DNA from: Leidyana gryllorum EB-2025a
Taxonomy: Eukaryota > Apicomplexa
Assembly: GCA_048772705.1 (NCBI GenBank)
Contig: JBLWGC010000159.1
Span: forward strand, 1-64,000
Reading direction: 5' to 3'
DNA length: 64,000 nt
Shown here in pieces: positions 44,760 to 55,324 of the stretch (its first letter is position 1; each line of letters begins with the position of its first letter). A model generated the notes under the pieces. The model saw nothing but the letters and a program-made list of their open reading frames with translations. It was not told the DNA's origin and made no database searches. Made by a program: the position numbers and the translations under genes.

Positions 44760-44906
44760 TGCCGTTTTCTCGATTCGCCTGCGTGTTCCGTTCTATTGAT
44801 AATATGAGAAGGTGAGCTTCCCGAAAAACTTGATTGCTACTCCGCCAAAAAGGCAAATACCGTATCAAAAATAGATTCTTCTACTTGGATCGAATTCATC
44901 CAACCC

Positions 44907-45113
44907 TTACCATTTTGGCTCAAACTTTGCCTGCGGCCTGCCGCAGTAACCGGAGAAGATCTTACACGCAGCATAGTACGCAACCTTAGTGACCCTCAGA
45001 TGGGGAGGTCCGAACTGAGTTGTGGAAGCAGACTGATAGTACATTGAAATCGGGCAAAGCACGGAAATGAGACTGATATTGTCCAACTTTGGCAGAGGAG
45101 AGATCCTCAACAT
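44907..45113 (-). CDS. Possible small protein, 68 residues
   Basis: A clean ATG-to-stop frame in the 538-base gap between the acetyl-CoA synthetase and the COPI-associated-type gene. The product starts with a basic/hydrophobic stretch (MLRISPLPKLDNISLISVLC) that could be a membrane or mitochondrial signal and ends basic (ACKIFSGYCGRPQAKFEPKW). No family is recognised. It may be a small organelle protein or chance; the sparsely filled gap is the main support. Confidence 0.35.
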   Translation of the reverse strand: MLRISPLPKLDNISLISVLCPISMYYQSASTTQFGPPHLRVTKVAYYAACKIFSGYCGRPQAKFEPKW

Positions 45114-45297
45114 GTTGATTGATTATGTTCACAGGATAATAGAGACAATAGTACTGTTCAGTGGTCAGACACTCCACTGTCTTAGAAAGAGTGCGAGGGG
45201 ACTGAGGAGGATATTGGTGTTGGCTTGCAGCGTTGGTTTCGATTGATCTAAACGCGAACCAATGGATAAAGAACCGGGGAAAACACGAGATAGCATA

Positions 45298-46130
45298 TCA
45301 GTAGGCTGGGATTTGGCTGTAATAGATGGACTTGTCATACTTCTCAGCCATCGAACTACATTTCGAGAAATGTATCAGGCAATAAATTCCGCCCATAACG
45401 ACCATGAAGCCACCAGGAATGAACAACAAAGAGTTCACCAACCCAAATGATAACCCCAGTGAACCTGTCATCGCAAAGGGGTGTATACAATATGTACTGG
45501 GCCGCCAACATCAATCTCTTACCAAAGAAAATGTAGGCTATCCCTTTACCGCCAACAATGGAGGTGAACGGAAACCATTTGTACATAAACTGCTTGTTGA
45601 ATTTACTGTTTGAGTCTCCCGCAGACTTCATCTCGATGATGACGACGGCCAGCCCAAACAGTCTGGGAAAGGCGAACGTGTGTGGTGGAGGAGACACCGC
45701 GAGCGAGTTAGACTTACGCCATATATACTTGTGTCACATATCTAGCGGGCTGTGTGAGCGCGGACTTCAAGTTGAGCAGACCCAGACCAGCAGCTACCGT
45801 CATAGCAATGCCCCCGAGACCCGCGATAACCCTCAGCGGTTTGGGGCCTTCCAACTCATTCCGAATCTCGTTGATATTGATATTTGGGGCATTCTGGAAT
45901 ACGTCTTTTATTCCACCAGCCACAGCTCCGAGCGTCGGACGGTTGTGCCCTTTGGGAGGCTTTGCGGGAGCAGCACCGTAGGCCGGAGCCTCGTACCCAC
46001 CACCCGGGGCAGGTCGCCCGCCATAGGCCGGGGGATCGTATCCGCCGCCATGGCCGCCAAAGTCTGGAGCATCATAACCGTGGCCTCCCTTAGGAGGACC
46101 AAACTCACTAGGCGCTTCTCCCATGAACAT
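45298..46130 (-). CDS. COPI-associated-type four-helix membrane protein
   Basis: Three exons can be joined (introns about 56-60 nt). The N-terminal ~85 residues are Gly/Pro/Tyr-rich (PPAYGGRPAPGGGYEAPAYG), an unusual disordered extension. Transmembrane helices follow: LRVIAGLGGIAMTVAAGLGLL; then QVYMALFGLAVVIIEMKS across the first junction; SIVGGKGIAYIFFG; and LGLSFGLVNSLLFIPGGFMV with VVMGGIYCLIHF in the last exon. Four short helices with EMK between the second and third are typical of the small COPI-associated/TVP15-like Golgi membrane family. ATG 46130 is the first in frame (a TTG precedes it). Golgi or endosomal location is expected from the family. Confidence 0.65.
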
Positions 46131-46289
46131 CTTGCCCAAATCGGACTAAGTTTTCAGATTCTACCTGGGTTTGGTACACACTACAAATTTGTACAACTAT
46201 CTATACACATTCACTATGGTTCGTCGTTTGTGTAACAACAGCACGAAAGCCGCCGGCCCGAGCAATAGATCCTCCCGATTGAAATATGC

Positions 46290-46940
46290 TCACACCCCTC
46301 CTGCCACATAATCACCATCTCCAATGTCGGAGACGTCGGCTACAAGATGGTCCACATCCTGTCTCAGCCGTTGTTCAAAGTCCGAGTCGAGATCATCAAT
46401 ACTGGTGACACGACCTGATCGACGCTGACTCCGCCAATAAGCCGCATCGTCGATATTGAACACTCGCGTATTTGCCCTCAGCCCGACAAACTCTTTAAAG
46501 TCGCGACCACTGTCAGCGTCCGAGACACTGGTACTAATCTCCATCAAGTGTCCAGACGACAAGTCCGTGTCCAACGCGCGCCGTCCTGAGGGCATTCGCT
46601 CAGCTCTCGAAGGCGGAGTCCAATATGTCATTCTCCGAGTCTCAGAAGGCAGATCATCGTCATCGTTGCTCCAGATCTGGAAATGCTCAATGTTGTCGCC
46701 ACCTGAACCGCCCGACGCAGCCTGCCGTCCACCTGCAGAAGGATTTGTATTGTTCCAAGTCCAACAATTGAGTTGATGACTAAGTTTCCGCCGTCTTTTC
46801 TGTCCCCATCGCCGTCTCTCTAACGTACCGGGTGATCCGCTTTGACGTCGCGGCGCCGGTGACCCTTCTTGTTGCCTCCGCAGCGACTGAGACGCCATGA
46901 AACTCACAGGATCGTCATGGTCATCGCTGTACCAGTTCCA
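46290..46940 (-). CDS. Disordered acidic/basic protein, unknown
   Basis: 216 residues from ATG 46940; the frame extends upstream only through non-ATG codons. It begins MWNWYSDDHDDPVSFMASQS. A basic segment (RRRWGQKRRRKLSH) follows, then Ser/Gly/Asp-rich sequence and an acidic C-terminus (SIDDLDSDFEQRLRQDVDHL). There is no recognisable domain, signal or membrane helix. The basic cluster could be a nuclear localisation signal. An intron near the GGRQAASGGSGG stretch cannot be excluded. Confidence 0.5.
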   Translation of the reverse strand, partial: WNWYSDDHDDPVSFMASQSLRRQQEGSPAPRRQSGSPGTLERRRWGQKRRRKLSHQLNCWTWNNTNPSAGGRQAASGGSGGDNIEHFQIWSNDDDDLPSETRRMTYWTPPSRAERMPSGRRALDTDLSSGHLMEISTSVSDADSGRDFKEFVGLRANTRVFNIDDAAYWRSQRRSGRVTSIDDLDSDFEQRLRQDVDHLVADVSDIGDGDYVAGGV

Positions 46941-49687
46941 CATACTGACTGGCCCCACGAACGAACCACAAGCCAACACCTCTACTGCAACCGAATCACA
47001 AAAGTACCGAAAGCATTTCCTCCCGCGGGTGCGCAACCCGAGCGGCCGCGCGCCCCATCAACTCGCCCTTTTCGCGAATGGAAGTGAGTGATCTTCCACC
47101 ACCCGTATCCCACAAGTCACCTCTCTTCAGATCCGCAGTCTTCGTGATGATCTCAGCTCCCAGTTTCGTATCCCCAGGTGGCTGGGGCGGAAATTTCGTC
47201 CCCGTCCGCCAATCCTACGAGCGTAGAGAAGGGTTTGGGTTCGAGGTTTCTAAGTGCTTCGGTCTGTCGGGCTCGAAAAATCCAAAATGTCTCCCTTCTG
47301 CCACAAACGTAGAACGCTGCCAATGCGCGTCTGGGTCAGGTGGGCCACCTGGGCCCCGCCACGGCGAAGGGACCATCGTAGAAGGCTTTGTCTGTCATAG
47401 AGGTAAAGGTAACTCCACATGTCGTGGCCGCCACGTCACGGTTCCGCCAATTGCTGAGAGCTGTGTCGCGAGACGCCCATGCTGCAGAATCACGCACGTC
47501 AGCCGTGACATCCTTAACCGCGCGTCGACGCGAGAAATAAACGTCCTATCAACCCTCGACTTCGAGTGAATACTGACAGCACTGTGATCATCACAGCCAA
47601 GTCGTGGGGACTTCTCGGTGACTACGGGGATGTTCGGCGGACAGCGTAGATCCTTGAGGCTGCCACGACCAGAAATTGATTGAGGTCCGCCTCCGAACCG
47701 TCTCTCTCTCGTCCGTTCGACGTAAACCGCCGAGTTCAGCACTTTCGTCGCTCATTCAGACAGCATCGAACCTTCACGAACCTCTACAAGACAAATTTGA
47801 ACGAACGAACAAATCTCGTCCCTACCGCTATCAGTAACGATCGCAGCAGCCGCAAGAACGCGACCCTCCCGAGGACCCAATCGAAGGGTCAAACGTTGAG
47901 CGACCGCACTTTGTGACTCAATCACTCATTTGTCGGCGTTGAGTCAAGCCTCATCCGCCCTCTCAGAAAGTGTCAGGTGGGAGAGCCACACTTCTGTGTA
48001 ACCCTCTCGGAAGACTTACTTCACCAGAGTGCAAAGGCAGCTCCTCTTCCAGCGGCCTTCTTGTTGATCAAGGCACTGCAACCCGCAGGTAAGTTGATTT
48101 TTATTGAAAGATTCATAGTAGGTATCAGTCCTGTCTCGCATGAGATGTCTCCACACCCACCCGCATAGAAAATAGCAACTTTGAACTTGTTGAACTCTTT
48201 GTTCCGGAGGCTGATCCTACTAGTCCTATCGTTGGTTCTGTTTTGGATCCGTCTATGATGGAACGCATTTCAAGGTCGTTAGAGGAATTATTCATAGTTT
48301 CAGTCCAGTCACAAATAAACAAAAAGGAATGCAAGCACACGTGTGTGTCTCATCTGTGTCTCCCCCTATTAGTAGTTGGAATCATAAAATTCGTATAAAG
48401 GTCTAATCCTTGAAATAAGAGTCTATCCTTGCTATCTCATGTAGCAGGCCAGTATATAAACATAGTCAGCGCAGATCAGCCGCCTTCCGTCAGTGTAGCG
48501 TTGGCCCACTATGACCGATCAGAACTCGAAGAAAGAAGCCGATCGCACTGGTTCTCCCTCCAGTTGTCTGAGGTGTGCAGCTGACTCGCTCTGTTCCCAG
48601 CCTAGTGTGACCGCACGGACATCTCTCGAACGCACCAACCTTCCGACTGGTACCGCCAAGAGCCCCCAGCCAAGCCAGAAGGACCTGTCGATCTGTTTCA
48701 CTATTTTCATTCATTGCCTCCCAACCGGGTTACAGTGGGAAGTTATCCCACTAGGCAACTATGGGGGCGTAACTGATCTGCGCTGAGACAACATGTGTGT
48801 GAGTGGGCCCACGGGTAGCCACGCACTTTGCCCATCCGTTCGACTCGGCGAGACGCCGTCTCCTCGGCGGGAAGCACTCCTTTTATTCTTAAACTCGTCG
48901 GAAGTGCTCAGAGCTTATCACCATCTCGCCTTTTACTAGATGGTGCAGTGAGTTGCTTCATTTCCAGTACTATAAATTTGTTGAGGACCTCTGGTCTGGC
49001 ACTGAAAATCGTAAAATGTCGTAAAGGAATGGTGGGAAGCCGTCTACGTGGGGAGAGAGTTCAGAAAAAGCGTCGGCTCTCTCGGAGACGGGGATTAGTT
49101 CAGAGACCGCCAGCTTTGACCCGAGAGACACGGTGGATCAGTAGGGTTGGCTAAGTTTACATTGAATTTGGGGCAGCTCAGGTAGGAGGTTTTTGGATAG
49201 GAGATAGGTGTCGGACGGAGAGAGCGCTCTCGAAGCAATTCTCTTCGATCGGCGGCGGGGGAGAAATGTGGTTGCACGACAGTGGGTTCGCTCACAGGCG
49301 CCAGCGGTGGGGAGTTCAGAGCTCACCCAGCCGACTGAGCTTGTGTTGGGGGGAAGCGCGACGCGCACAGAGAGCTCTTTCACGCATTTTTAGAAAGATG
49401 GGTATCTAAGGGGTCAACTTGACGATACAGAGTAAATATGCGCTCTATTCACCAGTCAGTGCGGTTTGGACACACATACCGAATAATCTATTGTCAGCCT
49501 CCTCTGTGTATCGGTTAGTTTCGACCGCAAAAAGAAGGTTAGGTGGTTCTAATTACTTACGTAATTAATCCAGAATTCAGCGTGATTCGTTGAGCACCCA
49601 ATTCTCGCCACGACTGGTGGTCCAACAGCAGTGGACCGATACATTGCCGGTCGGACCGTCAGCCATGGGATGACGGGCACCCATCGT
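46941..49687. other. Gene-poor 2.7-kb stretch
   Basis: The longest part of the window without a confident gene. Frames exist on both strands, such as ATG 47078-47569 on the plus strand (163 residues with scattered Cys and Pro) and ATG 48511-48786, but composition and context do not support them strongly. A possible spliced exon pair at 47977-48398 is listed separately. Otherwise the stretch is probably regulatory, relic or non-coding sequence. Confidence 0.5.
47977..48398 (+). CDS. Candidate exon pair of an unidentified gene
   Basis: An open stretch ending at 48088 is followed by GTAAG. Splicing to the AG at 48168 (80-nt intron) joins LLIKALQPA to ENSNFELVELFVPEADP. The frame then continues as TSPIVGSVLDPSMMERISRS and stays open to 48398. 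The joined peptide reads like real protein, but no ATG is visible upstream in frame, so the gene's beginning is missing or lies in an exon I could not find. Low confidence. Confidence 0.2.
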
Positions 49688-50782
49688 TCACGGTGTAGCG
49701 TTAGCGCTGTCTGTGACCTCATTACCCTTCATAACATGGCTACGCGTCTCTTCCACCCTCCTGGCACTTGACTTAGCGTTGTCTTCTCGTGGCACTTCAT
49801 CTCCCGCCACGTCTGTCCGGGTCGGTGCAGTGCTGATGTCCTCGGAGCCAGGGAGCCGGGCCAGTAGGGTCTTGAGCAACTGGATTTCTTCTTCGTGGCG
49901 TTTGTTCTCCTCTTCTCGGTGCTGTCTTTCGAGGCGAAGGGCGGCCTCCAAAGCTTCACATCTCTCGGACACATGTCTCATCTGGGCGGAGAGCGTATGC
50001 ATCGCTCTCATTCTCTCGATTCGTTCCGAGTTCAGCTGTCTCATCGTTACGCTCGAGGCCGGTCGCACCACTTCGCGGCGGACAGAGGCCTGTGGTTGAG
50101 CAGAACGCGGCTCAGGGGGCGTTCGAGTGGGCAGCACCCTTAGTTGACTTGGCTCAGCGGTTTGTGTAGTCGGTCCTGCTGCAACACGGTCACCAGACCT
50201 GAAGGGGAGGCTCGCCTCGGCTCGCCAAACTCACCTTACGGACATTACGGCAGCCCGCGTGTTGCGACTGTGATGCTCGCGAATGATCCCGCCGATGTCA
50301 CGGAACTGTCGGTAAACGAAGCGTTGGGGATCGGAAAGAGTTTCCCGCTGACAATGGCTCAAATCCCAGGATTGTGGGAAACGAAGGAGGGACCCTGAAT
50401 CTCGTCCATATATATAGAATATGACAGGGGGGGCCAGTGCGGTGGAGGGCATCAATTGCTCTGTCACTAATCTCCCCCACCAGGCCGAGGTGAATAAAGC
50501 CTCCGGGACACACAAAATAACGCCCATGTTGGCCATCGCCAGCAGTCTACGCTGCTCGGTGGTTCCATAGTTGGCTGGAAAGTCCAGGTTTGGGAATTTG
50601 ACGAACCAGTGATCGCCTTTTCGCCATGCTCCAGTGTGTAGAGTCGTTAGACACAAGAAGGATTTCAGGTCTCGCTCCTCGCTGGTGGTCTCAACACTGA
50701 TGAACGCATAGTGACACAGTGAACGATCGATATCGCAATCGTCGCTGACAAAAAACTCCAAGCTGACCGCGACCGGTCTCAT
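49688..50782 (-). CDS. Head-plus-coil family protein C
   Basis: Two exons (50235-50782 and 49688-50198) with a 36-nt intron; 352 residues. The first ~180 residues are the most diverged copy of the head domain shared by this cluster: CHYAFISVETT, GDHWFVKFPNLDFP, TEQRRLLAMANMGVILCVPE, LVTEQL and PPVIFYIYGRDSG line up with the same elements in copies A and B. The second exon starts disordered. A coiled coil follows (SERIERMRAMHTLSAQMRHV, CEALEAALRLERQHREEENK, then KRHEEEIQLLKTLL), and then a polar tail. No catalytic motif is recognised. It is the downstream end of a same-strand series of four relatives. Confidence 0.65.
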
Positions 50783-51012
50783 CCGAGCTAGCTTTGAGTT
50801 AGAGGTGGGCGGGAGACTCCATAAAAAAGTAGTTCACCCTCCATATTTCGTGCTGATCTATCGGATGGCACATCTCCACCTCCCTTCTCACGTCTTCGGA
50901 GGGCACAACGTGGCCGCTGAGGGAGTGGGTGCACTTTCTTGTTTCTCAGGCCCAAAACTTTGTGGACTTCTGAATGCATCTTCGAAGTGCTCGTACGGCT
51001 GAGCTATCTCCC

Positions 51013-52801
51013 TCACCCGATGCTAGACAGGTGTTGACCGAATAAGTCTTCAAGTTTGCGCACTCTTTCACTCAGATTGTCACTTCGACTGCTCAAATGG
51101 GAACACTTCATCCGGATTTCGGTGAATCTTTCTCGATGGCTCAGTAGATCCTGGTATATACGTCCAAGATCATCAGTGTGTGCCGATAAGACAAGAGACG
51201 CCTCTGATGTCTCGTCTTCCAGTCGTACGATACTCTTCCTCAAATCCCCTGCGACGGAGTCAATCATTGCTTCGACCAATGTCGTCATTTCCTCCTTGAG
51301 CGTGCCAGTTGCTACTGACGACGACTGAGACTCCGACGCAATTTTGAGGGACCCACACGCGGTCTCATATGGCTCTTCTCCCACTTTCTTGGTGTCCTTC
51401 TCGGTTGTTTTCCGAATTAACTCGTCCAGCTGTCTCTGGCATTCAGCGATGTCACTCCTCAGTTCCGCGAGGCTACTCTCCCACGACTCATATCGTCCAA
51501 AGTTGTTCTCGTTTTCTTCTGCATGCTCACGAGTCGCGCGCAATTCGCGGCTGACGTTCTCAATCATCGTCATCAAACGTTCTCGTGCAACAGCGGCCTC
51601 CTCAATTCGGGAGTCGACCAGAGCTTGAATCTGAGTGCCTTGTTCATTGAAGTCTTGTCGCAAACATTCCAGATCGTGCTCCATCTTGGCTTTGTTCGCG
51701 GTATTCTCGGTACGGAGCGCTGGCAAATCGGTCGCGAGTAACTCCTTAATCGATTGAAGATCACAGCATAATGATACATATCGCCGATCCGATCTGTGCT
51801 TTCGACTTCCGGGGGGCTTTCCCTGTTGAAAGAGGTAATATGCGTAGCTTCGGCGCTTTTTTTCCAGTCCTGCTCCCGAAACTTTGACCCCGGCCATACT
51901 ACCACCTTCGCCACTTTCGTCGGACTCATCATCGTCTAAACACAGAGGTGAAGGATTGGCGGATTTGGCGACCGCAGCGACTCTGGACCACCTCCCAGGT
52001 GGGAATCGCAACTCGGTAGCTCTCTCACTGGGTATCCTAAGGTCTTCGGATACTGATGGCAACGTGTCGAGGCCGTCATGGGAGGGCTCAGTTGTCTCTT
52101 TCTCGGCTTCGTTGACCTGAAACGAGCAGCCGTGCATCTCACAGATCGCAGAGAGCCTCAGTTGCTCACCTCCAACGCAGGCAACCCGGGCTCCTGATCA
52201 ACTATTCTTGATAGAAAGTAATCCATTCCACCCTTGAAGTGATGCAATCGAACAAACTCAGAGCTCATTAATGCCTTCTGCACATCCAGATTACCCATAC
52301 TCAGAGTGTCATCAGCTACAAACGGTCGTTGTCCACACACATCTGTGCCAGAAAGCGCATCTCGGACTTACTGAATGCGGTTCCCCATACATAGAGCGTG
52401 CGAGGCCACCAGCTTTCTTTGGCGGTCCCTTCTATGAGCCACTGAGAATAGTATTCGCTCAGTACCGATTGAATGAAAGGGCTTTTGTGCCACTGAGCAC
52501 AGTAACACAATGCAAAACCCCACTTCAGCAGCTCTATAAGCATTTGTCCTTCAGAGCATAACCCGTACCGGCTTGAACCGACTTGGTCGTTAAAGGGGAA
52601 ATGTACAATCCACTGCCCTCTCACTTGATAGCATCCTGAGCTCTTTATATTGCACTGTAAGATCTTGGCGAGGGTGTCACAATCACCTTCCGGCTCCAGC
52701 TGAAGGAAGACCAAATTAGATCGCTCCCTGCTGATACTGGGTGGTGTTCTGACAAAGTCGGCCAGGCTGACATGATGTTTCATCATTGGCACGCTCTCCA
52801 T
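51013..52801 (-). CDS. Head-plus-coil family protein A
   Basis: Three exons (52372-52801, 52170-52342, 51013-52116) with introns of only 29 and 53 nt; 568 residues. The head domain (about residues 1-200) holds SNLVFLQLEPEGD, GCYQVRGQWIVHFPFND, QMLIELLKWGFALCYC, FIQSVLSEYYSQW and WWPRTLYVWG, continued across the 29-nt intron to FVRLHHFKGGMDYFL. An acidic linker follows (DDDESDESGEGG). A long coiled coil then fills roughly the last 300 residues (RQDFNEQGTQIQALVDSRIE; RERLMTMIENVSRELRATRE; ELRSDIAECQRQLDELIRKT; SDNLSERVRKLEDLF). No signal peptide or membrane helix is present. It is probably a cytosolic structural or adaptor protein, judged only from architecture. Confidence 0.72.
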
Positions 52802-53441
52802 CGCAAGATTTAGACTGGAGATCTACCAAACTGATTGTTGTGAGTGTTTTTCTAATGTATACCGCTGCGTCATATAATCTGGTACCAGTGTGAAATGTGT
52901 GGTGGTGGAGACACGGAGACATTGTTTGGTGGTGCGCAAATGACATTTGTTATTGAGTCTATCTCAGCTCTCACAGTCCAATGACAAGTGCTCGCTGCCG
53001 AAGCTGTCCGCGTGATAACAAGGAGGCGCAGATCAAAACTGTGGCGGAGTGCACCAATCCTGTGAACCAATCCCAAGATGTACATCGCAAGTCAATTGGA
53101 CATACAATGACCACTCAGAAGTGCTAAATCGACTGTGTGAAGAATGAAGAACCAATAAAATTATCTCAAAGCCCAATCAGGTTGACTGCACCAGACCATC
53201 TCTCTCTCTCATTCTTTGAATGTTAATTGGCAATTAGGTATTTCGAATCGTCACGGTTGATTTTGCGAATCAGTCTAAGATGTCATGAGTAAAGCTATTT
53301 CCTGACGCACATTGTCCTTCATGTTGTGACAGAAAGATGAAACCATCAATTTAGAGATCGATCTTGTCGAAACAGGAAGTGGTCAAAAAGGAGGGGGAGA
53401 GTCCAATTACAGTGCAGATAGGAAAGGAAAGCAGAGCAATT
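52802..53441. other. Intergenic gap, no gene seen
   Basis: About 640 bases upstream of family gene A and downstream of the alcohol dehydrogenase. AT-richer than its surroundings, especially at 53.1-53.3 kb. Only short frames without support were found. Confidence 0.5.
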
Positions 53442-54500
53442 CTAAAGTGCGGCGGGATGACTGTTCTTCACATCTATAACGAAGCAGAATTTGACATCAC
53501 TCTTGAGAATCCGCTCGTAAGCCTCGTTGACATAGTCCCTTTTTATAACTTCGATAACAGGAAGCACAGAGTTCTCTGCGCAGAAGTCGAGCATTTCTTG
53601 AGTTTCTGGAATCCCACCGATACAGGAGCCCATGATTTGACGACGCTTCATCAGCAGAGAGAATGCCGGCAGCGTATCAGGCTCAGCGACAGGAGGAGCT
53701 CCTACCACAATGTAGGTGCCGTCTCGTTTGAGGAGGTTAAAGAACTTGTCCAGTGCCTTCTTGCTTGAGACTGTATCAATGACGATGTCAAGACTCTGTG
53801 ATTTGGCATTATACTCCTCATCAGTGACAAGAAAATCGGTGGCACCCAGCGACTTTGTCAACTCTCTCTTGCCGTCAGATCGAGACAGTACCGTAACTTC
53901 ATTCCCGAATGCCACTGCGAATTGCAAAGCCATGTGTCCAAGACCGCCCAGTCCAACCACCCCAACCTTCTTCCCTCCCTTCTTTGAGACCACAATGGTT
54001 CAGAGGGGAGTAGGTGGTGATTCCAGCACACAGAAGCGGCGCGGCACGATCCAGGGGCAACGAGTCTGGGATGCGCAGCACAAAGTCTTCAGGGACAATT
54101 ACGTACTTGCTGTACCCGCCTTGAGTGTACTCGCCGCTGGGAGTCTGCTGCCATATGTACCCTCCGTTTTGTTGCAGTATTGTTGAAGATTCTCCGTGCA
54201 CTCTTGACAGGAGCGACAACTGCCCACCAGGCACCCAACTCCAACTCGATCGCCTTTCTTGTGTTTGGTAACTTCATTCCCAACTTCGATCACGATACCA
54301 GTGAACTCATGACCGGGTACCAACGGGTACTCGCTGGTCATCCACTCATCACGGACGGTGTGGATATCAGAGTGACAGATACCGCAATACGCGACTTCTA
54401 TCAAGACATCATTTGGTTTAGGATCACGAATTTGGAACTTCCACGAAGCGAGCGGGGCCTTGGCAGCCGGAGCAGCGAATCCGATGTTGTCGAGCGGCAT
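53442..54500 (-). CDS. Zinc alcohol dehydrogenase with two frameshifts
   Basis: A cinnamyl/yeast-type medium-chain alcohol dehydrogenase. The N-terminal part (ATG 54500) has [18 protein letters not shown] and [20 protein letters not shown] (catalytic zinc Cys, His and Glu), followed by four structural-zinc cysteines in [19 protein letters not shown]. The middle ([33 protein letters not shown]) lies in another frame. The cofactor fold ([18 protein letters not shown]) returns to the first frame. The shifts fall near 54145-54160 and 53965-53990, are opposite in sign and cannot be explained by GT-AG introns. Either the assembly has two single-base errors or the gene is a recent pseudogene. If intact it would reduce acetaldehyde or other aldehydes with NAD(P)H, complementing the CoA-acylating aldehyde dehydrogenase at 27.5 kb. 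Confidence 0.8.
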
Positions 54501-55324
54501 CAGTTATGAGTCAAAAGACGATTGGGCGACTGATCAAGGAATTGGCGGTAGTCACCAAGTCCATGTCCCAGGGACGGAGTCCCAAATCCCAGTCATGGGA
54601 CACGCCTCTGTGTGTCATTTCTGGTGAGGTGAGAAAGCATTAGACAACGAGATTAGCCGCCTTGAGTACACTCAAGCGGTCCAGGACGCCTATCTATACG
54701 CACCGATGAGTCGCTTCGTGCTTTTGGGATGAAGTTAACGCCATGTTATGGTGGTACCCAACTAAGTTCGGCGACGGCTAAAATAGTACTTGGCCCACTA
54801 CCTTCAAAAGCTCTCCCGTAGAGTTTCTCAATGTCGGGCTGTGACCGTATCAACCATTTCACCGTTTTTATCGGAGCGTCTTAGCTGCCAGATTTTGACC
54901 TCTCGAGACCACCTCTGGCTCGCGTTTACCACTGCTGTTGTCCATCTCTGTCTGAGTTTATGTGAAGGTGATGATTGACATGAGGGGTCAGAGCAGCATG
55001 GGGCAGCTGATGAAGAGAACAGGTTGTAGTCGATGGATTACGTGTAGAGAGCAACGACTCGTTCGCTCGCACTCTCATCCCACACTCTGAGACTGTGCAT
55101 CAGACGCTTCGGTGACTCGTTACACTTCGTGCAAGCGTCTGGAGGAGGATTGACCTCTCCTCTCTCTCTTCGTCTTCCTCTCAAATGGTGAAGCCCCTGC
55201 GACTATCCGATTCCCAGCCTCCCTTGTGTCGGGAGTGGTCAGGGAAAAGGATGGATGGTGGCTACACAGGTTTGCATTGATTGCTGAGCCATCTTTGAGA
55301 TTGTGGGCGCACATGTGAATTCTC
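54501..55324. other. 824-base stretch without a gene
   Basis: Upstream of the alcohol dehydrogenase and downstream of family gene B. Only short, unsupported frames. A segment near 54741-54800 contains AGTACTTGG, preceded by CTAAG at about the distance found in the 3' half of 5S rRNA, but the 5' half of a 5S gene is not recognisable. Confidence 0.45.

Noticed and set aside
43800-44807. 335-residue plus-strand frame opposite acetyl-CoA synthetase
   Set aside because: Same reason: antisense to a highly biased, certain gene.
54140-54165. A 13-16-nt intron explaining the first frameshift in the alcohol dehydrogenase
   Set aside because: A GT...AG interval exists there, but removing it does not put the two conserved segments into one frame.
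54741-54800. 5S rRNA gene annotation
   Set aside because: Only a box-C-like match is present; the 5' half, box A and the terminal stem could not be found, so it is kept as a weak finding and not a feature.
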